NCBI GenBank assembly: GCA_017533915.1
Contig: JAFWHX010000001.1
Location: 62,001 to 126,000 of the forward strand
Origin: Eubacterium sp.
GTDB taxonomy: Bacteria > Bacillota > Clostridia > Peptostreptococcales > Anaerovoracaceae
DNA: 64,000 bases
Direction: 5' to 3'
Shown here in pieces: positions 1 through 10,537 of the stretch (the first letter of the stretch is position 1; each line of letters starts with the position of its first letter). The notes under the pieces were generated by a model. That model searched no databases. It was not told the origin of the DNA and saw only the letters and a program-made list of their open reading frames with translations. Position numbers and translations under genes: made by a program.

Positions 1-31
1 TTAAAACGGTGGACAATGGAGGACAAACAAT

Positions 32-1003
32 ATGGAACTTTTCGGATTATTTATGATAGTTTTTCTGATCGTCATCATCGTGCTGCTGCTGGCATTCAAC
101 ATTATAATCGTACCGCAGGCACACGAATATATAATCGAATTCCTCGGGAAATATGAAAAGACCTGGGGTGCGGGACTTCACATCAAGATCCCTCTGCTTG
201 AGAGAGTCGCAAGTAAAGTCTCGCTGAAAGAGCAGGTGCTCGACTTTGAACCGCAGCACGTCATCACCAAGGATAACGTCGGGATCTCGGTAGACTCTGT
301 AGTATTCTGCAAAGTCTTCAATTCCAAGGACTTCACATACGGTGTTGAGAATGCGCTGACCGGTCTTGAGAACCTGTCTGCTACCACGCTGAGAAGCATA
401 CTTGGCGAGATGGATCTGGACAACGCCCTTTCAGGAAGAGATCAGATAAACGCAAGGATGGAAAAAGTACTCGACGAATCGACAGATCCGTGGGGCCTCA
501 AGGTAACAAGAGTAGAGCTCAAGAACATCGATCCGCCAAGAGAGATCGCAGAAGCGATGAGCAAGCAGATGAAGGCAGAGCGTGAAAAGAGGCAGACTGT
601 ACTCGAAGCTCAGGCTCATCAGGAAAGCGTGATCACAAGGGCTGAAGGTGACAAAAAAGCCAAAGTGCTGGCTGCAGAAGCTGAGTGTGAAGCTCAGGCC
701 AAGATCGCAGAAGGTAAAGCTGAAGCCATCAAGAAGGTATACGATGCCGAAGCGGCTGGTATCAGAATGCTTAGAGAAGCCGGTATCGATGAGAGCGTAC
801 TCAGACTGAAGAGCATCGAAGCTCTTAAAGATGTAGCAGACGGCAACGCGACCAAGATCTTCATGCCGGCAGACATCTCAAATATAGTAAGCACGGCAGG
901 TGTGATCGGCGAGACGCTCGGTATCGGAAGCCCGGCAGCTGAAAAGCCGAAGACAGAAGATCCGGCGCCAGAAGATCCGTGCTGCGATGACGAAGAAGAA
1001 TAA
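32..1003 (+). CDS. SPFH/Band 7 (stomatin/prohibitin-like) membrane protein
   Basis: A 323-residue SPFH-domain protein, of the kind that forms membrane-bound oligomeric scaffolds and often works with membrane proteases. Residues 4-29 form one N-terminal membrane anchor, followed by the SPFH core (about 30-185, with the typical stretch VPQAHEYIIEFLGKY). An Ala/Glu/Lys-rich coiled coil follows (about 185-250), then a short tail ending in an acidic run with a Cys pair. The ATG has a GGAGGA ribosome site. No NfeD partner is visible downstream, so the client is unknown. The family call is firm; the specific role is not. Confidence 0.85.
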   Translation: MELFGLFMIVFLIVIIVLLLAFNIIIVPQAHEYIIEFLGKYEKTWGAGLHIKIPLLERVASKVSLKEQVLDFEPQHVITKDNVGISVDSVVFCKVFNSKDFTYGVENALTGLENLSATTLRSILGEMDLDNALSGRDQINARMEKVLDESTDPWGLKVTRVELKNIDPPREIAEAMSKQMKAEREKRQTVLEAQAHQESVITRAEGDKKAKVLAAEAECEAQAKIAEGKAEAIKKVYDAEAAGIRMLREAGIDESVLRLKSIEALKDVADGNATKIFMPADISNIVSTAGVIGETLGIGSPAAEKPKTEDPAPEDPCCDDEEE

Positions 1004-1024
1004 CTGAATTAGAATCAAGCTGAA

Positions 1025-1056
1025 GGGACGGCCTCCCCTTTTGGGAGCGCCGCCCC
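1025..1056. other. GC-rich hairpin between two plus-strand genes
   Basis: Two stacked stems (GGGACGGC with GCCGCCCC, one mismatch, and CTCCC with GGGAG) around a CTTTT loop lie between the SPFH gene and the next gene. No clear U-tract follows, so it could be a weak terminator or an mRNA 3'-end stabiliser. Confidence 0.4.
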
Positions 1057-1084
1057 GGATCTGTTTTACGGTGAAGAACGGCAT

Positions 1085-2002
1085 ATGGATATTACAGCTA
1101 TTACGATCGGTGAATTTACAATATACGAAATACTCTGGTTTTTTCTGATCTATTCATTTCTCGGATGGGTGCTGGAAGTCATATATCAGGCGGCGGCAAA
1201 GGGTATCGTCGCCAACCGGGGCTTTCTCAACGGGCCTGTCTGTCCTATCTATGGTTTTGGAATGATAGGCATAATGCTTCTGCTGAACTCTGTCTTTGAC
1301 GCACCGGCAGAAAAAATAAGCGCAGTGCTCGTCTTCCTTATCGGTCTTGTCGTCGCGACTTTGCTCGAACTCTTTGGAGGATGGGCGCTTGACAAGCTTT
1401 TCCATGCAAGATGGTGGGATTATTCTAATAAACCTTTCAATTTGAACGGTTACATATGCCCTGAATTCAGCCTCTACTGGGGTTTCGGAACTGTGCTCGC
1501 AGTGCGGCTGCTCCATCCGTTCGTTGCCAGGACCACTGTAGATGTCTGGCCGAAGGAGATCGGCTGGCCGGTCGCTATAATGTTTTTTGCCATATTTATT
1601 GCCGATGTAGTGATCACTGTGATGATCGTTGTCGGCCTTAACAAAAAGCTCGAGGAGCTGGATGATCTCAGAGCGTCTATGCGGACTGTAAGCGACGAGC
1701 TTTCGACTGCGCTTGGGAACCACTCGCTCCAGACTGTTCAGAGAATGGAGGAGGGCCGTATCCAGGTGGCTCTTGCGAGAAAATACCTGGAAGAGGACAG
1801 AGAAAAGCTCTCTCAGGATCTGCGTGAGAAAGTCCAGGATCTGCTTGACAGAGAAAACGAGATCATCGACGAAGAGGAAGTATTGTACAAGCGGATCACC
1901 AAAGGAAAGATCTTCGGGCCCCGCAGGCTGCTCAGAGCATTTCCTGACCTCAAGATCCCGGATCATATGGCGCTCATCAAGGATCTGCGCAACAGACTTT
2001 AG
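1085..2002 (+). CDS. CmpB-type putative ABC-transporter membrane protein
   Basis: A 305-residue polytopic membrane protein of the 'putative ABC-transporter type IV' family (CmpB-like). The family signature is visible near the N terminus: YSFLGWVLEVIYQ followed by NRGFLNGPVCPIYGFG. Four to five hydrophobic segments lie within residues 1-185. The C-terminal 120 residues are charged and helical, probably a cytoplasmic coiled coil. There is no ATPase gene beside it. The biochemical role of the family is not established, so I give no substrate. A terminator at 2061-2081 ends this transcript. Confidence 0.75.
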   Translation: MDITAITIGEFTIYEILWFFLIYSFLGWVLEVIYQAAAKGIVANRGFLNGPVCPIYGFGMIGIMLLLNSVFDAPAEKISAVLVFLIGLVVATLLELFGGWALDKLFHARWWDYSNKPFNLNGYICPEFSLYWGFGTVLAVRLLHPFVARTTVDVWPKEIGWPVAIMFFAIFIADVVITVMIVVGLNKKLEELDDLRASMRTVSDELSTALGNHSLQTVQRMEEGRIQVALARKYLEEDREKLSQDLREKVQDLLDRENEIIDEEEVLYKRITKGKIFGPRRLLRAFPDLKIPDHMALIKDLRNRL

Positions 2003-2060
2003 AAGAACTGCAGCGTTTTGTTGAAGCCGACAAAGAACTGCAGGTACTGCAAATAAATAA

Positions 2061-2081
2061 GCGGGCATAAAGCCCGCTTCT
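2061..2081. terminator. bidirectional intrinsic terminator
   Basis: Stem GCGGGC / GCCCGC with a 5-nt loop, flanked by T-rich sequence on the right (TTCTTTATTT) and A-rich sequence on the left. It can therefore serve both the plus-strand CmpB gene and the convergent minus-strand lipoprotein gene. Confidence 0.8.
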
Positions 2082-2110
2082 TTATTTCTTATGTTCTGCA
2101 TCAGCTTCTG

Positions 2111-2593
2111 TTATTCTACAGGCAGCCCGGTAAGGTCCGCGACAGCTGATTCCCCGCTGCCTGTCGTCAAAGATACTTCCGCCTTTTCCGGGAGCTCCTG
2201 TCCGTCTTTGATATCAGGGAAGTAGAATACAGCTCTTATCTTATACGCGCCCTGATCGTCGATCTTGTTATATGTGACCTGTGTAGCAGAGTATCTTGTT
2301 TCATCATCAATAACCGCCACGCTGAATCCCGCCTGCGCGCTGGAAGCATCCAGGCCCATCTTCACCGGGATCCTCTCTCCCATGATCAGGAAGCTGAGTC
2401 CCTGGCTGCCGTCGTCTGAGCCTTCTTTTGTCCATTTTTCAGGCTTCATAGTATATTCGCCGACCTGGATGTCTTTGCTCTCTGCTTCTGATCCGCCGTC
2501 CCCGCCTGATCCGCCAGAGCTTCCGCACCCTGTCGCCATCACTGCCGTCAGAGCCAGCAGCACGATCAAAGCTGTGCATATTGCTTTTTTCAT
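2111..2593 (-). CDS. small secreted lipoprotein, unknown function
   Basis: A 160-residue protein with a type II signal peptide: KK at the start, a hydrophobic core, then a lipobox (ATGC) with the lipidated Cys at residue 23. A Gly/Ser-rich linker follows. The remaining ~120 residues look like a single beta-rich domain and match no family I recognise. The ATG is preceded by a good AAGGAGATGA ribosome site. It is convergent with the CmpB gene, and the kinase operon lies upstream on the same strand. It could be co-transcribed with that operon, since the gap is only 83 bases and shows no clear terminator. Confidence 0.7.
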   Translation of the reverse strand: MKKAICTALIVLLALTAVMATGCGSSGGSGGDGGSEAESKDIQVGEYTMKPEKWTKEGSDDGSQGLSFLIMGERIPVKMGLDASSAQAGFSVAVIDDETRYSATQVTYNKIDDQGAYKIRAVFYFPDIKDGQELPEKAEVSLTTGSGESAVADLTGLPVE

Positions 2594-2676
2594 AAGTGAT
2601 CATCTCCTTACACCATAATCTCATCTGTCTCCATGATACTATCCGGATACGATATATGAGTGTGCGGACTGCTCAC

Positions 2677-4071
2677 TTATTCATCCATTTTTTTCATCGC
2701 CTCATACACTTTATCTGCATTCGCGAATGCTGTCGCGGCCTCGCCGCACGACAGATCCTTCGGCCTGTTCACGCCCAGAAGTATGTCATGATCATCGCAC
2801 CACTTCATCGCGATACGGACGCTTGGAAATTCTCCGTTGTCGTCTTTGATGCTCGACCAGTCTGTTACCACATCCGGCCAGTAGACCTTGGTCACGCAGT
2901 ATGCCATATAATCCCGGTCCACATACTGATAGTCATCTATCGGCCATGGAAGGAACCATTCCGTGCTCTCATCGGGTGGCTCTTCGGTATCATAGGCATA
3001 TACATAATCCCTGTCCATGCCGTATACTTCGATCAAAGTGTCCCTGAGCATCTTCATAGTGAAATATGCCTCTCTGTCATCAAAGATATGGGTCCCGAAC
3101 TTATCCTGCATGTAGCTGACCGCTTCTTTCTGACGCTCTTCATCCGGCATGACGCTTGCTACTATCGATCCATCCTTGTACGGGCTGTAAGTCGCCTGTT
3201 TATATACAAATATCCCCGCTGCTGTTATAGCGGCTATGCAAAAAACTGCAAGCGCTGCTCTAGCAAGGAATTTCTTTATTTGTGCATCAGGGTTTGCGTC
3301 CAGAAGATCGCGGCGGACATCATCTATACTTCTGTATCTTGCGTCAGGAGAAAAAGCCGTACATTTGTCTATTATCTTCTGAAGAGGTCTGTAAATCCTG
3401 ATCTTGCTGTTTTCCCGGACGCTGTCTGTGAGCAGGAATCTGAGAAGCACGCCGAACGAGTATATATCTGACCTTGCGTCTGTCTGTCTGAACCCATACT
3501 GCTCCGGCGGCGCATATCCTCTGGTTCCGAAAAAGACGGTATCTTTCTCCTCATCCGCTTTTACCTGCCGGGCTGTATCAAAATCGATAAGGCATATCCT
3601 GTCGTCATCCATGAGTATTATATTGTCCGGCTTTATGTCGCGGTGTATGACCGGCGGTTTCCTCCCGTGTATATAACTGAGGATATCTGTAAGCTCAAGC
3701 GCGATCTTAACTATTTCTTCCTGCGACAGTTCTTTTTCTTTTGCCGCTTCGGATAACGGTATTCCGTCTATGAACTCTCTGATGAAACATATCATATTGT
3801 CGTTTTCATAGACCGCGACAGCCTCAGGTATGCCGGGATGGTCCAGTTCGGACAGAATGTCGTGGTTATCTTCAAACGAATAGACCGCTTTGTCAAAGCA
3901 TTTCGCAGTGCATTTTCTGCCGGTGCTTTTCTCTGTCACCAGGAACGTCTCTGATCCGTAGACAGAATTCAGACACTCGTCCTGATCAAAATCTCTCAGA
4001 AAATCCTCCGGAAAGCCGTGAACATTAAAAGCCGCCCGTATCTCGGCGGCCGCTTCAATTATCTTATCCAT
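2677..4071 (-). CDS. membrane-anchored Ser/Thr protein kinase
   Basis: A 464-residue Hanks-type kinase. Visible features are the probable ATP-binding Lys57 (TAKCF), the catalytic loop IHRDIKPDN (Asp145), DFD at 163-165 in place of DFG, and the activation/P+1 segment GTRGYAPPEQYG near 182-193. One membrane helix (about 270-291) leads to a ~170-residue extracytoplasmic domain that is rich in Asp, Trp and Tyr. It lacks PASTA repeats and I do not recognise it. Its ATG overlaps the preceding gene's stop (TAATG), so it is translationally coupled as the last gene of the rsbW-sigma operon. This suggests it senses an external signal for that sigma pathway (inference). The kinase fold call is firm. Confidence 0.87.
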   Translation of the reverse strand: MDKIIEAAAEIRAAFNVHGFPEDFLRDFDQDECLNSVYGSETFLVTEKSTGRKCTAKCFDKAVYSFEDNHDILSELDHPGIPEAVAVYENDNMICFIREFIDGIPLSEAAKEKELSQEEIVKIALELTDILSYIHGRKPPVIHRDIKPDNIILMDDDRICLIDFDTARQVKADEEKDTVFFGTRGYAPPEQYGFRQTDARSDIYSFGVLLRFLLTDSVRENSKIRIYRPLQKIIDKCTAFSPDARYRSIDDVRRDLLDANPDAQIKKFLARAALAVFCIAAITAAGIFVYKQATYSPYKDGSIVASVMPDEERQKEAVSYMQDKFGTHIFDDREAYFTMKMLRDTLIEVYGMDRDYVYAYDTEEPPDESTEWFLPWPIDDYQYVDRDYMAYCVTKVYWPDVVTDWSSIKDDNGEFPSVRIAMKWCDDHDILLGVNRPKDLSCGEAATAFANADKVYEAMKKMDE

Positions 4072-4529
4072 TACAGGCTCCCATCTCTGCTGAGCAAAGG
4101 CAGATCAAGCTGCTGCAGTATTATCTCTGTATCTATTACAGAGATATGATTATGAAGGCTGTAGATCACAACAGCATCGCGCAGCACTCTTGGATAGAGC
4201 ATGCTCATTCCTGCGGTCCTGAGCATCTTCTGCGCATCCTCCACATCCATCTCAAATCCGAACGCCAGCTTGATCACGGTATCTCTTGAAGGCTTTCTTA
4301 CACCTCGGAATATCTGATGGCCATACGATTTCTCAATATTGCCTCTCAGCACTATCTTTTCTGCAGATTCTCCCTTAGCCTGTCTGAGCTTTTCAAGATA
4401 TTCTCTGAAAGAAGGAAGTCCTATCTCCGTATTGTTAGAACGAAGGAATCCCGTAAGATTCCTTTCTTCAAGCAGCACGTTCATGAGCTCGTCGGTCGTC
4501 AGCCGGCTTTCATTCACGTTATAGCTCAC
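4071..4529 (-). CDS. HTH (XRE-like) regulator coupled to sigma factor and kinase
   Basis: A 152-residue protein. Its centre (about 68-110) has the spacing of an XRE/lambda-repressor helix-turn-helix (HQIFRGVRKPSRDTVIKLAFG). The C-terminal part (LYPRVLRDAVVIYSLHNH) resembles small HTH proteins often found beside Clostridial Ser/Thr kinases. It starts with GTG in a GTGA overlap with the sigma gene, and its stop overlaps the kinase start, so the three genes are tightly coupled. It could be a DNA-binding regulator or a kinase substrate/adaptor. The function is inferred only from position and fold. Confidence 0.6.
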   Translation of the reverse strand: MSYNVNESRLTTDELMNVLLEERNLTGFLRSNNTEIGLPSFREYLEKLRQAKGESAEKIVLRGNIEKSYGHQIFRGVRKPSRDTVIKLAFGFEMDVEDAQKMLRTAGMSMLYPRVLRDAVVIYSLHNHISVIDTEIILQQLDLPLLSRDGSL

Positions 4530-5263
4530 GGCAGTTTCACCTCTTTCCGGAACTTTTCCACTATCTTTTTTTCCGCACGTGAGATCGTCATCTGTGATAC
4601 GCCGAGAGTCTTCGCGATATCTGCCTGGGAGCGGTTGTAGATGAAGCGTTCCCTGAAAATATACCTGTCCTGCTCGCTCATCTTGTCGAGTACGCTGTGT
4701 ATGATCTCAGAAAATTCGACCTGGTCATATCCACGTTCCTCAAATCCTGTGTATTTCTCGAGAAATGCACTTTCTCCGTCTTCCCCGGCGTCATCAAAGC
4801 TCTGATCAAGCGAATATGCATTATATGCATGCGCGCTTTCCACCGCTTCTATTATCTGCTCTTCAGAAAAACCTGTAGCCTCAGCTATTTCAGCGACAGT
4901 CGGCTTTCTGGCAAGCTTCAGGTGGAGGTCGTCCTGCACTTCCTGCACTTTCTGGGCGATCTCCTTCATCCTCCGCGGTACTTTCAGAGACCACTCTTTG
5001 TCCCTGAAGTATTTTTTGATCTCGCCTAATATCGTAGGCGTCGCAAAAGAGCTGAACTCATATCCCTTATCCGGATCGAATCTCTCTACAGCCTGCACAA
5101 GAGCAAGGGCGCCGACCTGATAAAGGTCATCATAATCAACACCTTTACCAAGGTATTTCCTGATAAGGATATCTACCATGTAAAGATGTTCCTCAACGAG
5201 CGCGTTGCGCTCCTCTATAGTCGGGGCTTCCCTGTATGCCTTGAAACGATCCAGCGATTCCAT
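4526..5263 (-). CDS. sigB: RNA polymerase sigma factor, SigB/SigF/SigG subfamily
   Basis: A 245-residue sigma-70 family factor of the B/F/G type. Region 2 (about 30-100) contains DDLYQVGALALVQAVERF and the core-binding/-10 recognition stretch up to VPRRMKE. Region 3 (about 110-170) follows, and region 4 ends in the helix-turn-helix RSQADIAKTLGVSQMTISR. I chose the internal ATG at 5263 because it overlaps the rsbW stop as TAATG; the open frame extends 17 codons further into rsbW. The adjacent anti-sigma gene argues for partner-switch control. Whether the regulon is stress or sporulation cannot be told from one locus. Confidence 0.88.
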   Translation of the reverse strand: MESLDRFKAYREAPTIEERNALVEEHLYMVDILIRKYLGKGVDYDDLYQVGALALVQAVERFDPDKGYEFSSFATPTILGEIKKYFRDKEWSLKVPRRMKEIAQKVQEVQDDLHLKLARKPTVAEIAEATGFSEEQIIEAVESAHAYNAYSLDQSFDDAGEDGESAFLEKYTGFEERGYDQVEFSEIIHSVLDKMSEQDRYIFRERFIYNRSQADIAKTLGVSQMTISRAEKKIVEKFRKEVKLP

Positions 5264-5664
5264 TACAGCTCTTTCACCATTCTGATCGCTTTCTGGCCGG
5301 ATCCCTCCGGACACATGATCTCGACTTCATTCATGAGCGTTTTGATGACCATGACTCCGAGGTCGCAGTCCTGCGGACAGCGCTGGCAGTGTTCAGGCAT
5401 ATCCTCATAGACGTGTTTGTCGCAGTCATCTTTGACCGTTATCTCAAGTCTTCCCTCGTCTACGATAAGATCTACTTCATACTTGTCGGAAAATCCGTCG
5501 ACTCCGTGGCATGAAACATTCTTGCACGCTTCAGTAACTGCTGTCTTTATGTCTTCAACGTCATCCAGACTGAATCCCGCAGTCGTTGCGATCGAGCTTA
5601 TCGCGAGCCTTACCGCTGTAAGATACGCAGGTTTCCCAGGTATTTCTATTTTAAGTCTATCCAA
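5263..5664 (-). CDS. rsbW: RsbW/SpoIIAB-like anti-sigma factor (HATPase) with Cys cluster
   Basis: A 133-residue GHKL-type ATP-binding protein. The N box is visible as DIKTAVTEACKN (Glu45, Asn49), and the later part carries DLGVMVIKTLMNEVE. RsbW-type proteins bind their sigma factor and inactivate it, and phosphorylate an anti-anti-sigma protein. Between the two ATP motifs sits an insertion with four cysteines (81, 93, 96, 100) that could bind metal or sense redox. No RsbV/SpoIIAA gene is adjacent. It starts with TTG (5662-5664), about eight bases after a GGAGAT site. It is the first gene of the operon. Confidence 0.82.
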   Translation of the reverse strand: MDRLKIEIPGKPAYLTAVRLAISSIATTAGFSLDDVEDIKTAVTEACKNVSCHGVDGFSDKYEVDLIVDEGRLEITVKDDCDKHVYEDMPEHCQRCPQDCDLGVMVIKTLMNEVEIMCPEGSGQKAIRMVKEL

Positions 5665-5708
5665 TTCAGTATCTCCACTAACATAGCTTTAACTTCTATA
5701 TTAATTAT

Positions 5709-5732
5709 ATACTCATTTCAGGCTATATAAAC
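5709..5732 (-). promoter_or_regulatory. possible sigma-B-type promoter of the rsbW operon
   Basis: On the minus strand GTTTAT is followed after 12 bases by GAGTAT, close to the sigma-B pattern GTTTAA-N12-15-GGGTAT, about 45 bases upstream of rsbW. A sigma-A-like TATAAT overlaps it. Autoregulation is a plausible inference. Confidence 0.35.
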
Positions 5733-5749
5733 ATAACTGCTTAATAACA

Positions 5750-5811
5750 GACCGGCAGCACAGTCAGCCACACTCTGTCGGTAAGAATGTTTGTCAAACG
5801 CACTGCCGGTC
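5750..5811 (-). terminator. probable terminator after gyrA
   Basis: A long hairpin with the 9-bp arms GACCGGCAG and CTGCCGGTC, about 44 bases apart, follows the gyrA stop on the minus strand. The U-tract is weak (TGTTATT), so termination is likely but not certain. Confidence 0.5.
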
Positions 5812-5821
5812 TTATCGGTTA

Positions 5822-8356
5822 CTAATTATTATACAGCTTGATCTCTACCTGAGCATCATCTTCGCTGTCAGCTTCCGCGGGCTTCTCTCCAGTCGCCTGC
5901 TCAGCTTCCTGCTTCTCGATTTCCTCGTCCTCATTTATGACTTTCGCCATAGCCACGAGTTTGGTCTCGTCGTCGAACTTCATGATCTTAACGCCCTGCG
6001 TGGCTCTTCCGAGAACAGACACATCACCGGCGCTTATTCTGATGATAGTACCTTCGCTGTTGATGAGCATGACCTCATCGCTGCTGTCAACAACAAGCGC
6101 TCCTACCAGTTCTCCGGTCTTTGCGAATTTGCTCTTGTCATATGTAAGGAGTCCCTTGCCTCCCCTTACCTGCTTCTTATAGCCTTTGACCGGGGTCCTC
6201 TTTCCAAAGCCGTTGGCTGTGACTGCAAGCAGCTGCTGGTCATCATCTACAAGGCACATGGAGACGACTTCATCGTCTTTCTCAAGCTTGATTGCCCTGA
6301 CGCCGCCTGCGATCCTTCCCATCGGACGCACGTCTTCTTCAGAGAACCTGATGCACTTGCCGTTCTTGGTCACGATTATGATATCGTTCGTTCCGGTAGA
6401 CTGCTGGATACCGATCAGCTGATCGTCATCCTTAAGGTTGATAGCAATAAGACCTGTAGCCCTCTTGGTATCAAATTCTGAAAGCGCTGTCTTCTTTATC
6501 GTCCCGCGCTTTGTAACAGCTATAAGATACTTGTCAGCGCTGAAGTTATTAACAGGGATCACCGCTGTTATTCTCTCACGCTGCATGAGGTTCAGAAAGT
6601 TTATCGCCGGAGTTCCTCTTGCGGTCCTTGAAGCTTCTGGGATCTCAAAGGCTTTAAGCTTGTATGCCTTTCCGCTGTTCGTGAAGAACATCAGATAGTC
6701 ATGTGTAGACGTCATGATAAGGTCTTTTACGAAGTCGGAATCTCTTGTCTTTAGTCCCGTGATACCCTTTCCGCCGCGCTTCTGCGACTTGTATACATCC
6801 GCCGGAACTCTCTTTATGTATCCGAGGTGTGTGAGCGTCACTGCGACCTTTTCTTCTTCTACGAGGTCTTCATCATCAAAATCTTCTACGTCGTGCTCGA
6901 TCTTTGTGAGCCTCTTGCCGCCCCACTTCTCTTTGATCTCGAGCAGCTCGTCTTTGATGACTCCCATCAGGAGATGCTCGTCTGCAAGAAGAGACTTGTA
7001 ATATGCTATCCTCTGCATTAGCTCTGTATACTCAGCTTCGATCTTCTCGCGCTCGAGGCCTTGCAGTCTTGCGAGCCTCATATCCAGGATCGCCTGTGCC
7101 TGTATCTCTGAAAGACCGAATCTTTCCATCAGCCTTTCCTTTGCGTCACTGTAGGATTCTCTTATCGTCCTGATGACTTCATCAATATTGTCCAGCGCGA
7201 TTCTTAGTCCTTCCAGTATGTGAGCACGAGCTTCAGCCTTGTCGAGGTCGAATTTTGTTCTCCTGGTGATGACTTCCTTCTGGAACTTAAGGTATTCATA
7301 AATTATCTCGCGTAAATTGAGCACCTTTGGCTGACCGTCAACAAGTGCGAGCATTATTACGCTGAAATTGTCCTGCAGTGCTGTGTGCTTATAGAGCTGG
7401 TTCAGAGTTATCTGCGGATTGGCGTCACGCTTCAGCTCTATGACGATCCTGAGTCCTTCTCTTGATGACTCGTCTCTTATATCCGAGATACCGTCTATGC
7501 TCTTATCCTTTACAAGGTCTGCTATCCTCTGGATAAGAGTGGCTTTGTTCACGGCATACGGTATTTCTGTAACGAGTATCCTTGATCTGCCGTTACGTGT
7601 CTCTTCTATCTCACAGCATGCACGGACTTTGATCTTCCCGGTGCCTGTGCGGTATGCATCGCGGATACCGGCTCTACCAAGGATCTTTGCTCCTGTCGGG
7701 AAATCCGGGCCTTTAATGTGCTTCATTAGATCATCTACTGTGCAGTCAGGATCGTCGATCATGCAGACACAGCCGTCGATGCATTCGTTAAGATTGTGCG
7801 GCGGAATGTTTGTCGCCATACCTACTGCTATACCATTTGATCCGTTTACGAGCAGATTAGGTATTCTGCTCGGGAGCACGACCGGTTCCTTTTCTTCGCC
7901 GTCAAAATTCGGAACAAAATCTACTGTATCTTTATCGATGTCTCTGAGCATCTGGAGAGAGAACGGAGACATCCTGGCCTCTGTGTACCTGGATGCCGCA
8001 GCGCCGTCTCCGTCTATTGAGCCGAAGTTTCCATGACCGTCGACCAGAGGATATCTCATTGAGAAATCCTGTGCCATTCTTACCATGGCGTCATAGATAG
8101 AGCTGTCGCCGTGCGGATGGTATTTACCCATTACCTCTCCGACTATCCTCGCCGACTTCTTATATGGCTTGTCCGGAGTGGTTCCCAGGCGGTCCATTCC
8201 GTAAAGTATTCTCCTGTGTACCGGCTTCATGCCGTCGCGGACGTCCGGAAGTGCTCTTCCGACGATGACGCTCATGGCATAGTCGATATAGGAGTTCTTC
8301 ATCTCATCATGTATCTCATGCTGGATGATCCTGCTGTCTTCAATAAGGCTGTCCAT
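5822..8356 (-). CDS. gyrA: DNA gyrase subunit A
   Basis: An 844-residue type IIA topoisomerase A subunit; with GyrB it introduces negative supercoils. The active-site Tyr124 lies in SRYTEARMS. The quinolone-pocket positions equivalent to E. coli Ser83 and Asp87 are Ser85 and Asp89 (HGDSSIYD), i.e. wild-type-like. The C-terminal beta-pinwheel carries the GyrA box QKRGGKG, which separates gyrase from topoisomerase IV. The tail is Glu/Asp-rich. The start has a strong AAGGAGGAGG site, and the gene lies 19 bases after gyrB, so the two are one transcript. Confidence 0.97.
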   Translation of the reverse strand: MDSLIEDSRIIQHEIHDEMKNSYIDYAMSVIVGRALPDVRDGMKPVHRRILYGMDRLGTTPDKPYKKSARIVGEVMGKYHPHGDSSIYDAMVRMAQDFSMRYPLVDGHGNFGSIDGDGAAASRYTEARMSPFSLQMLRDIDKDTVDFVPNFDGEEKEPVVLPSRIPNLLVNGSNGIAVGMATNIPPHNLNECIDGCVCMIDDPDCTVDDLMKHIKGPDFPTGAKILGRAGIRDAYRTGTGKIKVRACCEIEETRNGRSRILVTEIPYAVNKATLIQRIADLVKDKSIDGISDIRDESSREGLRIVIELKRDANPQITLNQLYKHTALQDNFSVIMLALVDGQPKVLNLREIIYEYLKFQKEVITRRTKFDLDKAEARAHILEGLRIALDNIDEVIRTIRESYSDAKERLMERFGLSEIQAQAILDMRLARLQGLEREKIEAEYTELMQRIAYYKSLLADEHLLMGVIKDELLEIKEKWGGKRLTKIEHDVEDFDDEDLVEEEKVAVTLTHLGYIKRVPADVYKSQKRGGKGITGLKTRDSDFVKDLIMTSTHDYLMFFTNSGKAYKLKAFEIPEASRTARGTPAINFLNLMQRERITAVIPVNNFSADKYLIAVTKRGTIKKTALSEFDTKRATGLIAINLKDDDQLIGIQQSTGTNDIIIVTKNGKCIRFSEEDVRPMGRIAGGVRAIKLEKDDEVVSMCLVDDDQQLLAVTANGFGKRTPVKGYKKQVRGGKGLLTYDKSKFAKTGELVGALVVDSSDEVMLINSEGTIIRISAGDVSVLGRATQGVKIMKFDDETKLVAMAKVINEDEEIEKQEAEQATGEKPAEADSEDDAQVEIKLYNN

Positions 8357-8375
8357 TGATCCTCCTCCTTATATC

Positions 8376-10301
<1,926 letters not shown>

Positions 10302-10331
10302 TTACCCACCTTCTAATGATCAAATTCTTAA

Positions 10332-10391
10332 TCAAATCAAAATAAAAAATCCCATTGGGCATGGGACGCCTTTTTCCATCCCAAAACCCAT
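10332..10391 (-). promoter_or_regulatory. attenuator-like leader of gyrBA
   Basis: Downstream of the gyrB promoter three short segments can pair in two exclusive ways. Segment 1 (TGGGA, 10383-10379) pairs with segment 2 (TCCCAT, 10366-10361). Alternatively segment 2 pairs with segment 3 (ATGGGA, 10355-10350), which is followed by six T residues: a classic intrinsic terminator. A 19-codon open frame (10391 to 10332) runs through the structure, but its first ATG is at the predicted transcript start. The hairpin could alternatively only terminate recF read-through. Confidence 0.55.
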
Positions 10392-10395
10392 GGAA

Positions 10396-10424
10396 ATTAT
10401 ATCATAAAAAACGCACTCAGACAA
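10396..10424 (-). promoter_or_regulatory. sigma-A promoter of gyrB
   Basis: Minus-strand TTGTCT (10424-10419), a 17-base spacer and a perfect TATAAT (10401-10396). Transcription should start near 10389, upstream of the attenuator-like hairpins. Confidence 0.75.
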
Positions 10425-10537
10425 GAAAAATAACCCTTTATAACATTTTTATTTGTACTGGTGTTAAAAATCTTTAAAATCTTTTATTTAATACCTTAGA
10501 ATTGAAATTTTTACCATTGGTTATGTGTAGTAAAAAT

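Noticed and set aside
1154-2101. 315-codon minus-strand open frame
   Set aside because: It lies opposite the CmpB-family gene, has no ribosome site or recognisable motif, and reads as a mirror of that gene's codon pattern.
2596-3471. 291-codon plus-strand open frame
   Set aside because: Antisense to the Ser/Thr kinase gene, with no motif or ribosome site.
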